From Phaffia rhodozyma (taxonomy: Eukaryota; Basidiomycota; Tremellomycetes; Cystofilobasidiales; Mrakiaceae): a stretch of DNA of 64,000 nucleotides. The stretch is from the NCBI GenBank assembly GCA_014706385.1, contig JACGZH010000003.1, forward strand, positions 1,009,501 to 1,073,500. Reading direction: 5' to 3'. The notes beneath the pieces are model-generated. The model saw nothing but the letters and a program-made list of their open reading frames with translations, did not search any database and was not told the origin of the DNA. Positions 11,401-24,983 of the stretch are shown here, piece after piece (within the stretch, counting starts at the first letter, position 1; the number at the start of each line of letters is the position of its first letter). A program made the translations under genes and the position numbers.

Positions 11401-14400
11401 ATCTTGTGAGTGATAGACTGGTCACATGTGTTGGCGAATGCTTCATTTGCTTGCAGCGCGTGGCAGAAATCTACATTGCGCCTCTCGTGATCGTTATACT
11501 AAGAATACTTCCGAGCGTACTGACGATACTGCTACTTCTATTGATGCACTTGCCCCAAAATTTGTCTAGGAACGCGACACTCAAAGAGAACATATTATTT
11601 GGCGCAGAAATGGATGACAACCGGTTTGCTGCTGCGATCAAGACGTGCGCGCGTGAGTGCATACTACTGCACACTCGCAAACGGCAATAATCTGAGCTGA
11701 TTGAACTTTTGCTTTGTTAACTTTTTTTTTCACTCTCTTTCCATCTGCTCTGGTCCTCTGATATGGTACGACGTTGCCTGGTGTTGTGCGGTGCTGTACA
11801 CAGTCGAGAGTGATATCGCGATGCTCACTCATGGAGTTTACACTGAGATTGGAGGTCAGTTCAATACTTCGAGTGTATGTTATAGTGCAAGATAGGGAGT
11901 GACAGCCGACTGATGGATATCATGTATATCATGTACACTGTTTCTGTGACAAATAGAGAAGGGCATCAATCTTTCCGGTGGTCAGAAGGTTTGTGTTGTT
12001 TGACTCGTTGTTTATGTGAATGAACAGAGAGGCTGTGGGATCGAGATAATAAGACTAACTGATGCTCACTGTTCAATGATTTGTGTTTCTCTCGGTCTCG
12101 CCGCTGCGGTTACCGCTTCATCGTTCACTGTCATTGCTATCACTGCTTCCCTCCAGGCTCGAGTGTGTCTAGCGCGGGCAGTATACTCCGGAAATGACAT
12201 AAACTTCTTTGATGATCCAGTATGTGCATGTTCCTCCTCTTGCCGCTCAACCCTCGTCTTATGACGAATGGTGAAGTGAGTTTGCTGATGATTTAGTTCT
12301 TATCTTCAATGTATAACTCTATGTTCGTCATCGTATTCCGTTCTTAAAGCTTTCTGCTGGTGAGTGCGACGCTTTGGCTATACTTGATACCAGACTGTTA
12401 ATTATGTCAGTAATGACGACTGTTCACTTACGCTACTCTCTTGTGTGTGTGTATATATATATATGTGTGTGTGCATGGCAGTGGATGCCCACGTGAGTAA
12501 GATACTCGTCGACGGTCTTGTCAACGGACCGCTTCGAGACAAAACACGAGTCTTGATCACGCATCACCTAGAGGTGCTGCCGAAGGCGGACCTGATCATC
12601 GCAGTAAGTGCAATAAGTATCGCGCATTTGCGGATGTATGTGACGGAGCCACGCCTAACAATGTTGTTACTTCTGTTGATATCTGCTTTTTTGTATGTGA
12701 CTTCCTTGCTGTGTCATTATGTTCCTGCAATAGATGGAAGATGGCAAGATTGCAGAAAAGGGCACTTATCAAGAACTGCTCGCTGCGGATGGAGCATTAG
12801 CGAAGTTGATGGCCGATCACATGTCCCAGACGAGTCACAACAGCATGATTGATGGAGGCGATGTGATCGAAAATCAGGAGGATGTCGAACTCAAGACGGT
12901 CAAGATCAAAATTGGGCAGACGGCTAAGCAGAATCAACCGGCTGGTGTTCTCAATACTGGACAGACAAACGAGGGCTCGGTCGCTGAACAGGCAAAGGCT
13001 CTAAATCCGGGAGCTCTGCTTACGGTAAAGGAGGAGCGAGAGATCGGCGCAGTGTCGTGGTCTGTTTACACTCGATACATACAGAGCATGGGGTCTGTCT
13101 GGTTTCCGATCGTTTGTAAGTCATTTGTATTTCCTTTCTGAAATCTACTCGACTTCTTCTGGTTAACGTGAACATTCATTTACCCCAAAGTCATGTCATG
13201 TATGATGCTTGCTCAGGTAAAGATATCTAAGTTCATCACCTGGTTGCTGATTTTACGACATTCTGACATTCGTTAAATTCAAATTGCATCTGAACAGGCC
13301 GCGAGTGTTGCGACTACTGTATTCCTTGGGATTTGGTCAGAATCCTCCATAAACGGTTGGAAGCAAGGGCAATGTCAGTTAAAGGTGTGGTATAAGCAGT
13401 TCGGATTAGTGCTGACTGAAGAGCATTTTCTTCTCAACAGACATGGCAGTCTACGCCTCTGTACGCGCGAATATTTGTCTTCCTCTTTATTTCTTCACCA
13501 CTGGCCTCTAAAGTTGAAACCCCTGTTTGCTCTCATTCATTCACTATCATGTTCTTGCAGCTGGGGTTGGCAAATGCACTTTTCACATGTATGTTCTAGC
13601 TAAGTTGTTAATTCAACCACTTAATGAATTCAGATTCTCATGATAGTTTATTTTAACGGATAAGTTGCGGGCACCTTGCTTGTGTAAGTATCTTTCTGTT
13701 CGTCAAAACCGCCGAAGATAGATGCTCGCTGATAAAACTGTTTCTCCAAACAATCTTCTCGCAGATATTTCGCTGGAATTGCCACTAGCTACAACCTATT
13801 CAACAAGGCCTACAATGGGGTTTTGGCAGCTCCAGTTACTTGGTTTGATAGTACCCCAGTACGTTCTTCGTCCGGCCTATAGATGCGCTGTGTCGTGACA
13901 TTGACATCTTACTTTTTCTTTTCCTTAGACTGGACGGATCATCAGTAGGCTCTCAAAGGATGTCAGCACTCTTGACAATCAACTTCCTAGGGATTGGTTC
14001 GTACTATATCAGTGATATTGACACTGTGTTACTCTCAAATATTGATCAACGCTATTCTTCATCGTATGTGACAGGGTCAACGTCCTGACGATGGGTCTGA
14101 CCATGCTTGGGACGATCGCGCTTGTATTCTACTGTACGTCTCGTCAAACGGCATGTTGTGAATAATTTAATCCATCTGCTTTAATCGCTAAATGTCGGTT
14201 CAACACTTGATGGACAGCTTTCCCGTACCTCGGACTCATCTTTATACCCATGTTGTTCCTCTACTATACCGCTGCCAACTTTTATCGTGCTTCATCTCGA
14301 GAGGTTAAACGTTTAGATTCCATCATGCGATCTACTATCTATGCACAATTCGGAGGTGAATACATATTTGCGCTCATCTTGCTACTGTTTTTGAGTACAC

Positions 14401-17205
14401 TCTCGTCTCAGGTGGCTGATATTTTTTATCCATTGGTTTTTCAGAGTCTCTTGATGGGTTCATACTTTGATATCTTCTCTTCCCGTCTGCTCATACAGGA
14501 GTTTAAGTGAGCTGACACGATGTTTGATTACCCTTTCAGGATATCTTCTATACGAGCGTATCATTCAGAAGACCGGTTTACGTCACGAACCGAAAAAGCT
14601 ATCAACACGGAGAACAAGTGCTATTTCATTCAGATCAACCTGATCTGGTAGGTAGTTTTTATCTTGATTAGTCCTCGTCACTTCTACTGCTCACTATAGA
14701 ATGCCCCTCGCGATCGTTACCCCCTTTCTAAAAGCTGGTTGAGCGCTAGGCTCGATATACTTGGCAACTTGCTTGTACTAGCTATTTCATTCTTCGGAAT
14801 CGCATTTAGAAATTCTACGGTAAGATATGCTTGACCATTGCCGTTCGTTCTATGGACTTAGTCAAACTCATGTTTCCATTTGTCTGAGAATCCACAGTCT
14901 CCTGCCAAGCTTGGAGTAGTTCTCACATATACATTGGCTGTGACCCAATTGTTTACTGAGATAGTGAAGTTAGTAGGTTTCTCAGTTAAACTAGAGGAAT
15001 CTCTGTCAAGCACCTATACTGAAACTCTCATTCTATGACCGACTTTTCAAGTGCTTTTGCAATGCGTAAGTAGCAAGTCCGTTAATTTGATTTACATATA
15101 GGTGCTCTGACCTCATCGTTATTTGTGCATCGTAGTCGAGCAAGATATGAACACTGCTGAGCGAGTCGGCCACTACGCCGACCTACCGCCTGAGGCGGCT
15201 CGACTGACGGCTAGCGATCCGAGCGAGACTTGGCCTTCTACAGGAGAGATTAAATTCCGGGATGTAGTGTTGAAATATCGGGACAACCTTCCTGCTGTAC
15301 TCAAGGGATTATCGTTCACCATCTATGGAGGCGAGAAGATCGGGTGAGTGATGGTGATGATGATGATTACAACGATTCGGTGCTGACTAAGGCAAGTGAG
15401 AGATAAAGATAACCGACTAACTCAATGATGTTGTATTGTTTCTTATCACTTTGTCGCTATCGTTGCCATTCCTCTTCACAGTGTTGTTGGTCGAACAGGA
15501 GCCGGAAAGGTATAATCGTAGCCATCAATCACTGGACAACCTAAATAAGGAGGGCTGCTGACAGTTTGCTTTCAAATTCTCGTGTTATGTTCTGTTGATA
15601 CTGGCTGCCTGAGCTCATAGTCAAGTCTGCTTCAGGCCCTGTTCCGAATCGTAGAGCTATCAGAAGGTCGTATCGAGATAGATGGAGTGAATCTGCGATC
15701 GATTGGTCTAGAACCGATCCGAAAGAAGTTGGGCATCGTACCACAGGTGGGCATCTATATCGCATACACCATCATGAATTTTCAACATGCGTACATACTG
15801 ATAATTTTCTCTCTGTTTACGATATGTGTTGTGCGTTTACAGGACCCGTTGCTCTGGAACGGAACTGTTGCGTCAAACTTGGACCCCGATGGGATGTGTA
15901 CACCTGAGCAACTGCTCTCCGCCCTGTGAGTCAAATTATATGTTTCATTCAACGTGTTAATGTGCTTCTTAATCATCATGTCGCTGTGATATCTTTGGAC
16001 ATACTGACCGGGCGTGCTTAACGTGCTTGACGACGTTGACAGCAAGCGAACTCATCTGGTGGCCGGACCGGATGCATCGCCAGAAGTGCATGCGCGTCTT
16101 GAGAAATTCAAGCTAGACGCAATGGTACAGGTGAGTCTACGCTGTCCACTCTTCTACTCTCGCCGTAATTCATTCTGTGTTCCGTACTGATTTTCTTCGT
16201 TTTGTTGCTTCTGTCATTCATCTTGGCGCTTCCAGGACGAAGGAGCAAACTTCAGTGCAGGCGAGCGACAGCTGATTGCGCTCGCTCGAGTGGTCGTTCG
16301 AGATTCCAAGTTCGTGTCTCATCTTGTCGCAAACGTTCTTCCTCATGACAACAAGCTGATATCAGGGCTTGTTGAACCGTTCTCTCAGAATTGTCATATT
16401 AGACGAGGCGACGTCGTCAGTGGATGTCGAAACTGGTAAGTCAATCGCACTTCTGCAATCTGCAGTATTCGTCTTCCTCCAAGTAGTCATTTAAATCAAC
16501 CGTCTATTGTTTCGGTTCTATCATGTCAAAAGATGCAAATATTCAAGACACAATCAGAGTGCGTATCAACCTTCTACCCGAGCTTCAATAATGTTCTTCG
16601 GTCGATATTGGCATATTCTGACTGGTGTTTCCTCTGTTTATGTCGATCAGAACGAGTTCAGTGACAAGACTATCATCTCTATCGCTCATAGGTTGGTTTA
16701 TGACTCTCAGCTATTGGTTCGAAAGCCAGTTTGTAAATCTAACCTGTCCTGTCATCTTTTCTACTTCTTTGTTCTCCTTATCGCTCAGACTTGCCACTAT
16801 CGCTTTCTAGTATGTCGTTCTTGAAGCGTGCGTGTTGCATTATTGTTCAGCAAGATACTGACGCTCAGACAAATATCTGATACCAATCGAAAAGCGATCG
16901 AATTCTTGGTAAGCTTGAATATTTGTGTCCTTCCAAGTGGCTTAAACCAAGCTGACATACATGCTGTGGGCTGATCTTGACAGTCATGGATGCTGGTCAA
17001 GTCGTCGAGTTCGCGCCTCCGCTAGAGCTGTTTGATCGAGAAGACTCGATCTTTAGAAGCAGTATGTTTTCTGTAATCCTCACCAATGCGAAATACAACC
17101 TACCTGCTAATGAATTCACGTTCCACTATGATCATAGTGTGCGACCAAGCTCAGATCACTCGGTCTGACATCCTCCGAATTCGGGGAGAGGTCGCTCATG
17201 TCTGA
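8407..17205 (+). CDS. ABC transporter, ABCC (MRP) type, Yor1-like, 46 exons
   Basis: Full-length exporter, presumably plasma-membrane, for organic anions or drugs (inferred from the Yor1 subfamily). It has no TMD0. Order: N-term with RANIFSRAFFSWISPILMVGYSRPLEVEDFW; TMD1; NBD1 with Walker A GRVGSGKSS (about 616), LSGGQK (about 706) and Walker B FFDDP with the usual ABCC Glu-to-Asp; TMD2; NBD2 with GRTGAGKSS (about 1250), FSAGERQ and IVILDEATSS. 1476 aa; all 45 junctions keep phase. Exons: 8407-8631, 8699-8716, 8796-8815, 8917-9282, 9411-9656, 9735-9920, 10002-10279, 10365-10420, 10486-10695, 10813-11127, 11244-11268, 11384-11405, 11570-11652, 11804-11854, 11957-11988, 12157-12219, 12350-12359, 12482-12603, 12734-13115, 13191-13216, 13298-13373, 13441-13460, 13561-13588, 13665-13683, 13765-13858, 13929-13996, 14075-14133, 14218-14355, 14445-14457, 14540-14647, 14735-14819, 14898-14968, 15052-15065, 15136-15343, 15482-15509, 15621-15746, 15843-15925, 16043-16130, 16236-16309, 16389-16435, 16533-16558, 16651-16691, 16789-16809, 16895-16908, 16984-17061, 17138-17205. 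Individual tiny exons rest on homology plus phase. Confidence 0.93.
12350..12359 (+). other. 10-nt microexon encoding the NBD1 D-loop start
   Basis: Exon CTTTCTGCTG lies between an AAAG acceptor and a GTGAGT donor. It joins ...FFDDP to ...VDAHVSK to give the family-invariant LSAVDAH. Without it the D-loop is lost and the frame shifts. The downstream intron ends in an alternating TG/TA tract (about 12440-12476) just before its acceptor. Confidence 0.9.
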
Positions 17206-17750
17206 TAGATTGTATCGTGTCAGGCAAGTTGTAGACTTGTGTACACTTTCTTCACCGAAAGACTCGGACTCAATACGTTTCACCTTCCATCTCATCTCTT
17301 CTTTTGCGATGCTGTACTCTCCGAGATGAACCTTCTGTTTATGTGTATATACCTTTTTAGCTTGATGTTACTTTCTGTACTGATGACATCATGATTTCTT
17401 GTGTACCACTGTGGTTGCGAACGCGTAACCAATACCACGACTTCGGTTTCTTTTTCGACGCGTAACCGTCTCTCGTAACCAAAGGCGTCTGTTGTTTTCT
17501 TTTTCTTTTTGCTTTTTTTCCTCGCATAACTCTACTTACCTCAATCAATCACCTCAAGACCTCTCCTCACTCCCTCCGTTTCTGGAACCCACTCTCCTTT
17601 GTGATAAAGAGAACGTATACACTCCTTCAGATCTTATAGCTCTAAGTCCTCCTTACGGTATCATAGTTTGATCAATATAACATAAGAACGAAATCATCCC
17701 TCAATTCCCCTTGATCGGCTCATCCTAAATACACAGCACATCTCTCAACA
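17206..17750 (+). promoter_or_regulatory. Promoter of the expansin-like gene with three GTAACC motifs
   Basis: Three copies of GTAACC (17425-17430, 17462-17467, 17475-17480) are preceded by CG. They are followed by a pyrimidine-rich tract and lie about 270-325 bp upstream of the start codon. The same hexamer, in either orientation, recurs upstream of several other genes in the window. The first part is the 3' region of the ABC transporter gene. Confidence 0.55.
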
Positions 17751-19483
17751 ATGTTCTTCAACACTCTCGCCCTCGCTCTTCCTGCTCTCTCTGTCGTCGC
17801 CGCTTCTGGTCATCAGTCCCAACATGGACATCACTCTGCCTCCATTAAGGCTAAGAAGGCTGAGATTGATGCCAGATTGATTAAAGAAGGGAAGGCGGCA
17901 ACATTCGATGTGGAGAAGAGGCAGGCTTCGAACGCCAGATTCACCTATTATGAGTTCGTCTATATATTCAGTCATCTTTTTGTACTATCACCACCCATCA
18001 CAGTGTTGGATGAAAAGGTATTAGGTACGACGGCAATAAAGCTAAGAGACTAACTGTGTTTGTTTTATTCGTGATTATACAGTACTAGGTTGGTTGAAAC
18101 TTCTTGATTCAATCTCCTTTTCTTCGTTTGTTTCTCCCAGCTCCAGTGTTCAATCCTTTCTTACTGATGATTTGATTGGTCTTTTGAAATTTCCTGCTCG
18201 AAAGTGTCGGTCTTGGAGCGTGAGTTCAGACTTTTCTTTGGTATAATCTTCTTACGAGCTAACAAACATGCGTGTTTGTTCATCTACACTGGATGGTCTC
18301 TTCAGTTGTGGAAACTACAACGGAAACGATGTTTGGGTAAGTTCTACCGTCTCGTGTATTCGAGCTTGTATGATTTCTCAAGCTTACTTGCCTTCATGAT
18401 TTTCTACCATCCCGCTCTTATCAATTGCAGACCGTCGCCCTGAACTCTGATCAGCTGAATGCGGCCGGAGGATATTCCTCGTATCCCCCTTCGGTCTGTG
18501 GAAAGTCGATCACAATCACCTACGGTGGAAAGACTGCAGTGGCCACTATCCAGGATGAATGCCCTACCGTACGCATGAACAAGTTTATTCCTTTCTCCAG
18601 TACTTTGTTGGCACCATCATCAGCGATCATCTCTTCTCTCGCATGGACGCTGACGTTATGTTACGTTTCCGTTATGACGGCAGTGCCCTTACGGTGGTCT
18701 CGATCTCTCTCCCAGTTTGTTCACCTACTTTGCTGCCGAGAGTGTCGGAGTTAGTGAGTCTGCATCAATTTCAAGCTATTTACGATGGTAGAAGTAGAAA
18801 CCCGAATGCTCATTTAAATTATTGGTTTGGATCAGTCTACGGAACTTGGGCGTACGGATCGGATTCCACGCCTGCGACTACCACGACTCCCACTACTACC
18901 TGGAGTATGTCCTTCTTTCTAAAGAGTCCTCTGATGTTTCTTTTCAGCGGGTTATTGACCTGATGTCGGTTTCATTGTCTTCTTCTTACCAGCTCCCACT
19001 ACTACGTCCACCACCTGGTCTCCTAGTCCCACCACGACCTCTACCTCTACCTACACCCCTCCTACGACGACCTGGACGCCAACGACGACCTCTACTTCAA
19101 TTTATACCCCTCCGACCTCTTCGGCCGTTCCTACGACGTCTACCTGGGTCGCTCCGACCTCTTCTTCGTCTCCTACCGCCCAGGTCTCGTCATCCGCCTC
19201 TCCCGTTGTCTCCTCTAGTAGCTCGTTTGGAAGTCTTAGTGCGAGCGCGAGTGCTTCGGCTTCTGCTAGCGCTTCATCCTCTGCCGTTTCCTCCGTTGCG
19301 AGTGAGGCTGAGGAGTCTTCTGCTATTTCCTCTGCTTCCGCCTCCGCTTCCGTTTCCGCCTCTGCCTCGGCTTCGGCTTCGGCTTCTGCTGGGGTTGTGA
19401 CGAGTAGCAACATTGAGAAACTTGGAGAGTTGGTGAGCAACTTGGGGGGCGCTATCTGTGCTGGAAACGACCAATGTGCATAA
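17751..19483 (+). CDS. Secreted expansin/loosenin-like protein with RlpA-type double-psi beta-barrel
   Basis: Predicted extracellular cell-wall-modifying or carbohydrate-binding protein. Exons 17751-17953, 18205-18219 (15 nt), 18306-18336, 18431-18568, 18684-18753, 18836-18904 and 18993-19483 give 338 aa. A signal peptide (FFNTLALALPALSVVAASG) is followed by a His-rich propeptide ending in VEKR, a possible Kex2 site. The barrel contains RFTYYDVGLGACGNYNGNDV, then TVALNSDQL, CGKSITITYGGKTAVATI, QDECPT and CPYGGLDLSPSLFTYFA, the signature of fungal loosenins. The C-terminal half is a Thr/Pro- then Ser/Ala-rich spacer, likely O-glycosylated. It ends in a short motif with two cysteines (AICAGNDQCA) and no clear GPI tail. 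Substrate is not predictable from sequence. Confidence 0.92.
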
Positions 19484-20076
19484 GCAGTCGATGCGCTTGA
19501 GAATGATGTTCCTTTCCTTCTCTTTCTCTTTGTCCTCTCTTTTACCGTTCTTTTCACGACTCGTTCTCTTTCTGCGACTCGACTCTTGGCATATTCATTC
19601 CCCTATTTCTTGTTCTCGTCTTCAGCCGGGTCTGAAACCCCAAATCTTATGCATACAAAAGAACTCTTTCAGCTTTTCTCTTCTGATACCATATACCCAT
19701 CCCTTGAACCCTCTTCTTTCGCCTTGTCTCATTCCCTTTGCTTTCTCTCTGCCTCACTTTCTATTTCTTATTCCTTTTGAGATATTATCTTATTATGTCG
19801 TCTGCTTCTCTGCCTCTCCTAAACGGATGCATAAACGGGCGGTTGCCTCTGACAGATCTTCGTCCAACATCAGATGAAATCAGACATCTAGAAAACGTTT
19901 ACGATTTTGTGGATATAGAAGGAAAATATATAATCATCATAACTCGTCTCTTTCCTGCTCCCTGGCATCTACCACCTAGCGAATACCATATCTGACCGAC
20001 AGAACAACAGCCTACGACATATCTCACTCTTACTCTTCTCCTTTTCCTTTTCTTTCCTGTTCTTCTCGATGATCTT
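19484..20076. other. Convergent 3' intergenic region
   Basis: The 3' flanks of the expansin-like gene and adenylate kinase meet here. The plus strand is very pyrimidine-rich. I see no gene. Confidence 0.5.
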
Positions 20077-21521
<1,445 letters not shown>

Positions 21522-22005
21522 GATGATTTCTTGTGGAAGAAAAAGGAAAGAAAGAAGAGCAAAGAAAGAAGGATGCGAGAAGCGAAGGATGGAGATAATG
21601 GAGAAGAAGAAAAACAGAAAAAAAAGGCCAGGCGGATGTTCGGTCGAAAGCCAATGGTTACACAAATAGTTGAACGTGGTTACAGTGACCTAGGAGAGCG
21701 AGAGAGCGCGATTCTACTTCGCATCTACTCCTCTATTAGGAAGAGACAAAGAGCGATGGGAGTGTTATGAAGGACCTATGTCTGATCGGATCATATTGTC
21801 AGCTCTAGATCGGTCTAAGTGAAACCAGCGAGATGAGAAAAAGAAGAGGGAGGGAAACAAAATCGTGCGCGCCCACAGACACCCGGCAAAGTTCTGCCTA
21901 GGGTTATTTCTTTTTGACCAACACCATCTTGAACGAAATCTCGGCTTACTACACGCCTCATACTCATCATCTCCCTCCCTCTAGGTAGAAACAAAAAGAA
22001 GAAAG
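21522..22005. promoter_or_regulatory. Divergent promoter ADK1/WBP1 with paired GGTTAC
   Basis: The start codons are 484 bp apart. GGTTAC occurs at 21656-21661 and 21678-21683, 22 bp apart and in the same orientation, close to the adenylate kinase side. Confidence 0.5.
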
Positions 22006-24058
22006 ATGTTTCCTAAATCTCTTCTATCGGTCTGCATCGCTCTCGGTCTCGCCGTGACGTCTGTTCAGGCAGCATCTTCAACCGGCAACCGGATTCTCGT
22101 CGCGTTGGAAAAACAAGTCTCCCAAAATGACTATTCCAAGTTTTGGGCAAGTCTTAGAGGTTTGTTCAATCCTCCTCTTCTCTGTTCCTTTAGAAATATG
22201 AAGAATACAAAGCGTACGAAGGACAACCTACTCGTGTGTTTATATATACTGATACGCTCCTCTCGCTGTCAATTTTATTGTCGGGCTTGGTAGAACGAGG
22301 ATACGAGCTTACGTTCAAGTCCCCTCTAGACACATCACCATCTCTTACCGCATTTGATGAGCGATCATTCGATCATGTCATCCTGTTTACTCCCACCTCC
22401 AAGAGTAAGTTCTAGATACTTACTCCCACAAAACAGATCATCCAATTCCTTGCTCCAGGCGAGAATGAGCTCATCCTGACCTCACATATCTGTCTCACCT
22501 GGGTCCAAATAGATTACTCTCCGGATCTGAGCCCGCAGGCATTAATCAAGCACCTCTCCCTGAACGGAAACATCCTGATCGGGACGTCACCCTCAATCTC
22601 TGAGTTCAACCGAGACTTTGCCCGAGAGTTCTCTATCGAGTTCCAGCCTTCGGATTCCTATCTGATTGACCACGCCCACTTTTCGTCGACGTTCGACCAG
22701 GCTGAGGCACCCCACACGGCGCTCGCTCTGAGCTACGCCGAATCAATTGTCCACAACGCTGCGGTCGTATCTTCCGGGTACGAATACAAGTGCCCGGTCG
22801 TCTACCGAGGAATCGCTCATTCATACGGAAAGGAGCCAAGCCCGCTACTGGTACCGATCTTACATGGCTCAAAGTCGTCGTATAGTGCGGAGCCGAGGGT
22901 GCCGGAGGGACCGGACGACTCAGTTTATCCCCCAGAGTTCCTGGCCGGGTCGAAAGCTCAGTTGGTATCTGGATTTCAGACGTTAGATAACTCCAGAGTA
23001 GTCTTTGCTGGCAGTATTGATCTGTTTTCGGACAAGTTCTGGGACACTCCGGTCCAGCTTCCGACCCAGGATGTCAAGAAGGCTCATGTGCCAGCCGAGT
23101 GAGTCCCCTCCACCTGTCTATTGGATGATTCGAGCTTTGCTTGACTGAGTATCGGATCTTCTCTTTCTTCTTCTTTTCTGATTTCTCATTTTCGATCTCT
23201 AATCTTTCCTTCCCTCCCCTGTCAGCTGTGCGAGTACTGGAAACCGGGCTTTCGTCAAGGACGTTACCCAGTGGGCCTTCCAGGAGAAGGGTGTCCTCCG
23301 CGTGGTCAATGCAACCCATCACCGAGTTGGGGAGACCGAGGAGCGAGAGCTTTACCGAATCAAAGATGATCTGGTGAGTCGGAAGGTTTTCTTGTCTGGC
23401 TATGGGATCGTATGTAGCCGTCCTGAAACTGACAGCTTCTTCATTTACGTGCGCATCTACCCGTCTCCTTCTCGTACCATTCGCACTTTGTTCTCCTCTC
23501 CTCTCCTCTCCTCTCCTAGTCGTACTCGATTACTCTTCAGTCGCACGATCCAAACGGAAAAAAGTCATCCTGGCTACCAGCCCAAGTGAAGGATCTCCAG
23601 TTAGATTTCACCATGTTGGACCCTCACGTCCGGGTTGACCTGTTGCCCGTTGCCGCTGGAGCTGGAGCCAGATCGGAAGGGCAGGAGTACTCGGCCGAGT
23701 TCAAGGCACCCGATAGACACGGCGTGTTTAAGTTCTTGGTCGATTACAAGCGTGCTGGGTGAGAACGTCTTAATTTGCTTTAGTTGCTCTCTGGGATTGA
23801 CCGTGGGCTTAATGTTCTGATCTCTGTACTCTCATCTCTTGCTTTTCAATCAGTTGGTCGTTTGTTCATTCGTCTCAGACGGTGTCTGTGGTTCCGTTCA
23901 GACACGACGAATACCCAAGATTCATCCAGGGCGCCTGGCCGTTCTACTCTGGCGCGCTCTCTACCGTCGGTGCATTCGTGCTTTTCTGTGTGCTCTGGCT
24001 CGGATGGAAGGAGCCGGCGGTAGTTGCCGTCAAGGTTGACCAAAAGAAGGAAATCTAG
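22006..24058 (+). CDS. WBP1: Oligosaccharyltransferase 48 kDa subunit (WBP1/OST48)
   Basis: Structural subunit of the ER oligosaccharyltransferase that transfers the dolichol-linked glycan to asparagine. Exons 22006-22159, 22294-22404, 22513-23098, 23226-23373, 23520-23758 and 23854-24058 give 480 aa, a normal length. A cleavable signal peptide (SLLSVCIALGLAVTSVQA) leads into GNRILVALEKQ. Family blocks include YELTFKSP, FDHVILFTPTSKNYSP, GNILIGTSPS, SRVVFAGSIDLFSDKFW, NRAFVKDVTQWAFQEKGVLRV and DEYPRFIQGAWPFYSGALSTV. One C-terminal transmembrane helix (TVGAFVLFCVLWLGW) is followed by a short tail ending KKEI, a dilysine ER-retrieval signal. All five introns keep phase. Confidence 0.97.
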
Positions 24059-24983
24059 AAGAATAGAGAGAGAGTGAGAGAGAGAGAGTGTGTGTGTGTG
24101 CCTTCGTGGGATGGAGTAGAATGAATGGTGAATGTCTCGAATTCTCAGGGATATAAGAAGAGAAGAGAAAAAAGAGGCAAATCCGGAGAAATTCAATGTG
24201 AATGCCATTTGCAAAAGTCAAAAGACATTGAAGTCTCGCCATACAAAGAACAACACTACGGTCTATCGACCTTGGAGCAGAACTCTTGACACCATTCCCT
24301 AACGGACCTGTCGAACATGTATCCGGAAGATGGATGATCCCAGAGCGACTTGCAGAGGCGAAGGAAAGATGACAATAACGAGACCAAAGACGAATAAAAA
24401 AGAATAAAAATAAAATAAAATAAAATATTCGGTAATCAAAATTTAATCAAAAATCTTAAGACCGAAGAATTTTCAACGTTACGTCCGACCGTATTTTAAT
24501 TTTTTCTTTTCTTCTTTTTTTCCCTCTTTCTTCCACCTAGAGTCTGTCTCACCCTCCCCAGACAGTGTTTAGAGCCCTCTCCCTTTCCTCCTCTTTCCCC
24601 TTCTTTGTGAGTGTCTTTTTGTTTGCCCTGGTTGGCTGTCCTATAGACAGAACATACGTCCTGTAGCTTTTCGATCTGCTCAGGTTCCTGTGTGTTGTGT
24701 GTTGTGTGTTGTGGGTATTTGCGTTGGGGGAGGTCCGCTGTGGCTAACTTTCTTCACTTCGCTTTTTTCCTTCTCCTTTCTTTTTTCTTTTTCCAATAAC
24801 CCAATCTCCTCATCAGCTCCGACCCCTCTATCCACGTATGTTCTTTTGTTTGTCTGTGTAAACTATTGAGAGGCATTAGACACACAATGCTAACCGACTG
24901 TTTGTCTCTATCGGTTGAAAAACTTTTATTCATAATTTTTTTTTAACTCGCACGTGATTTGTCGGGAATCGCCACAGAAAAAA
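24059..24983 (+). promoter_or_regulatory. EF3 promoter/leader with a probable 5'UTR intron
   Basis: The first part is the WBP1 3' region, with a GT-repeat and an A-rich stretch (24396-24460). A pyrimidine-rich tract (24500-24610) follows, as in strong fungal promoters. A donor GTATGT at 24836, a GCTAACC branch-like site near 24890 and an acceptor CACAG ending at 24977 define a likely 142-nt leader intron. It stops six bases before the EF3 start codon. Confidence 0.6.

Noticed and set aside
16366..16388. Earlier acceptor for the NBD2 Walker B exon, adding GLLNRSLR
   Set aside because: It breaks phase after RDSK. The acceptor at 16388 gives RDSKIVILDEATSS, exactly the family spacing.
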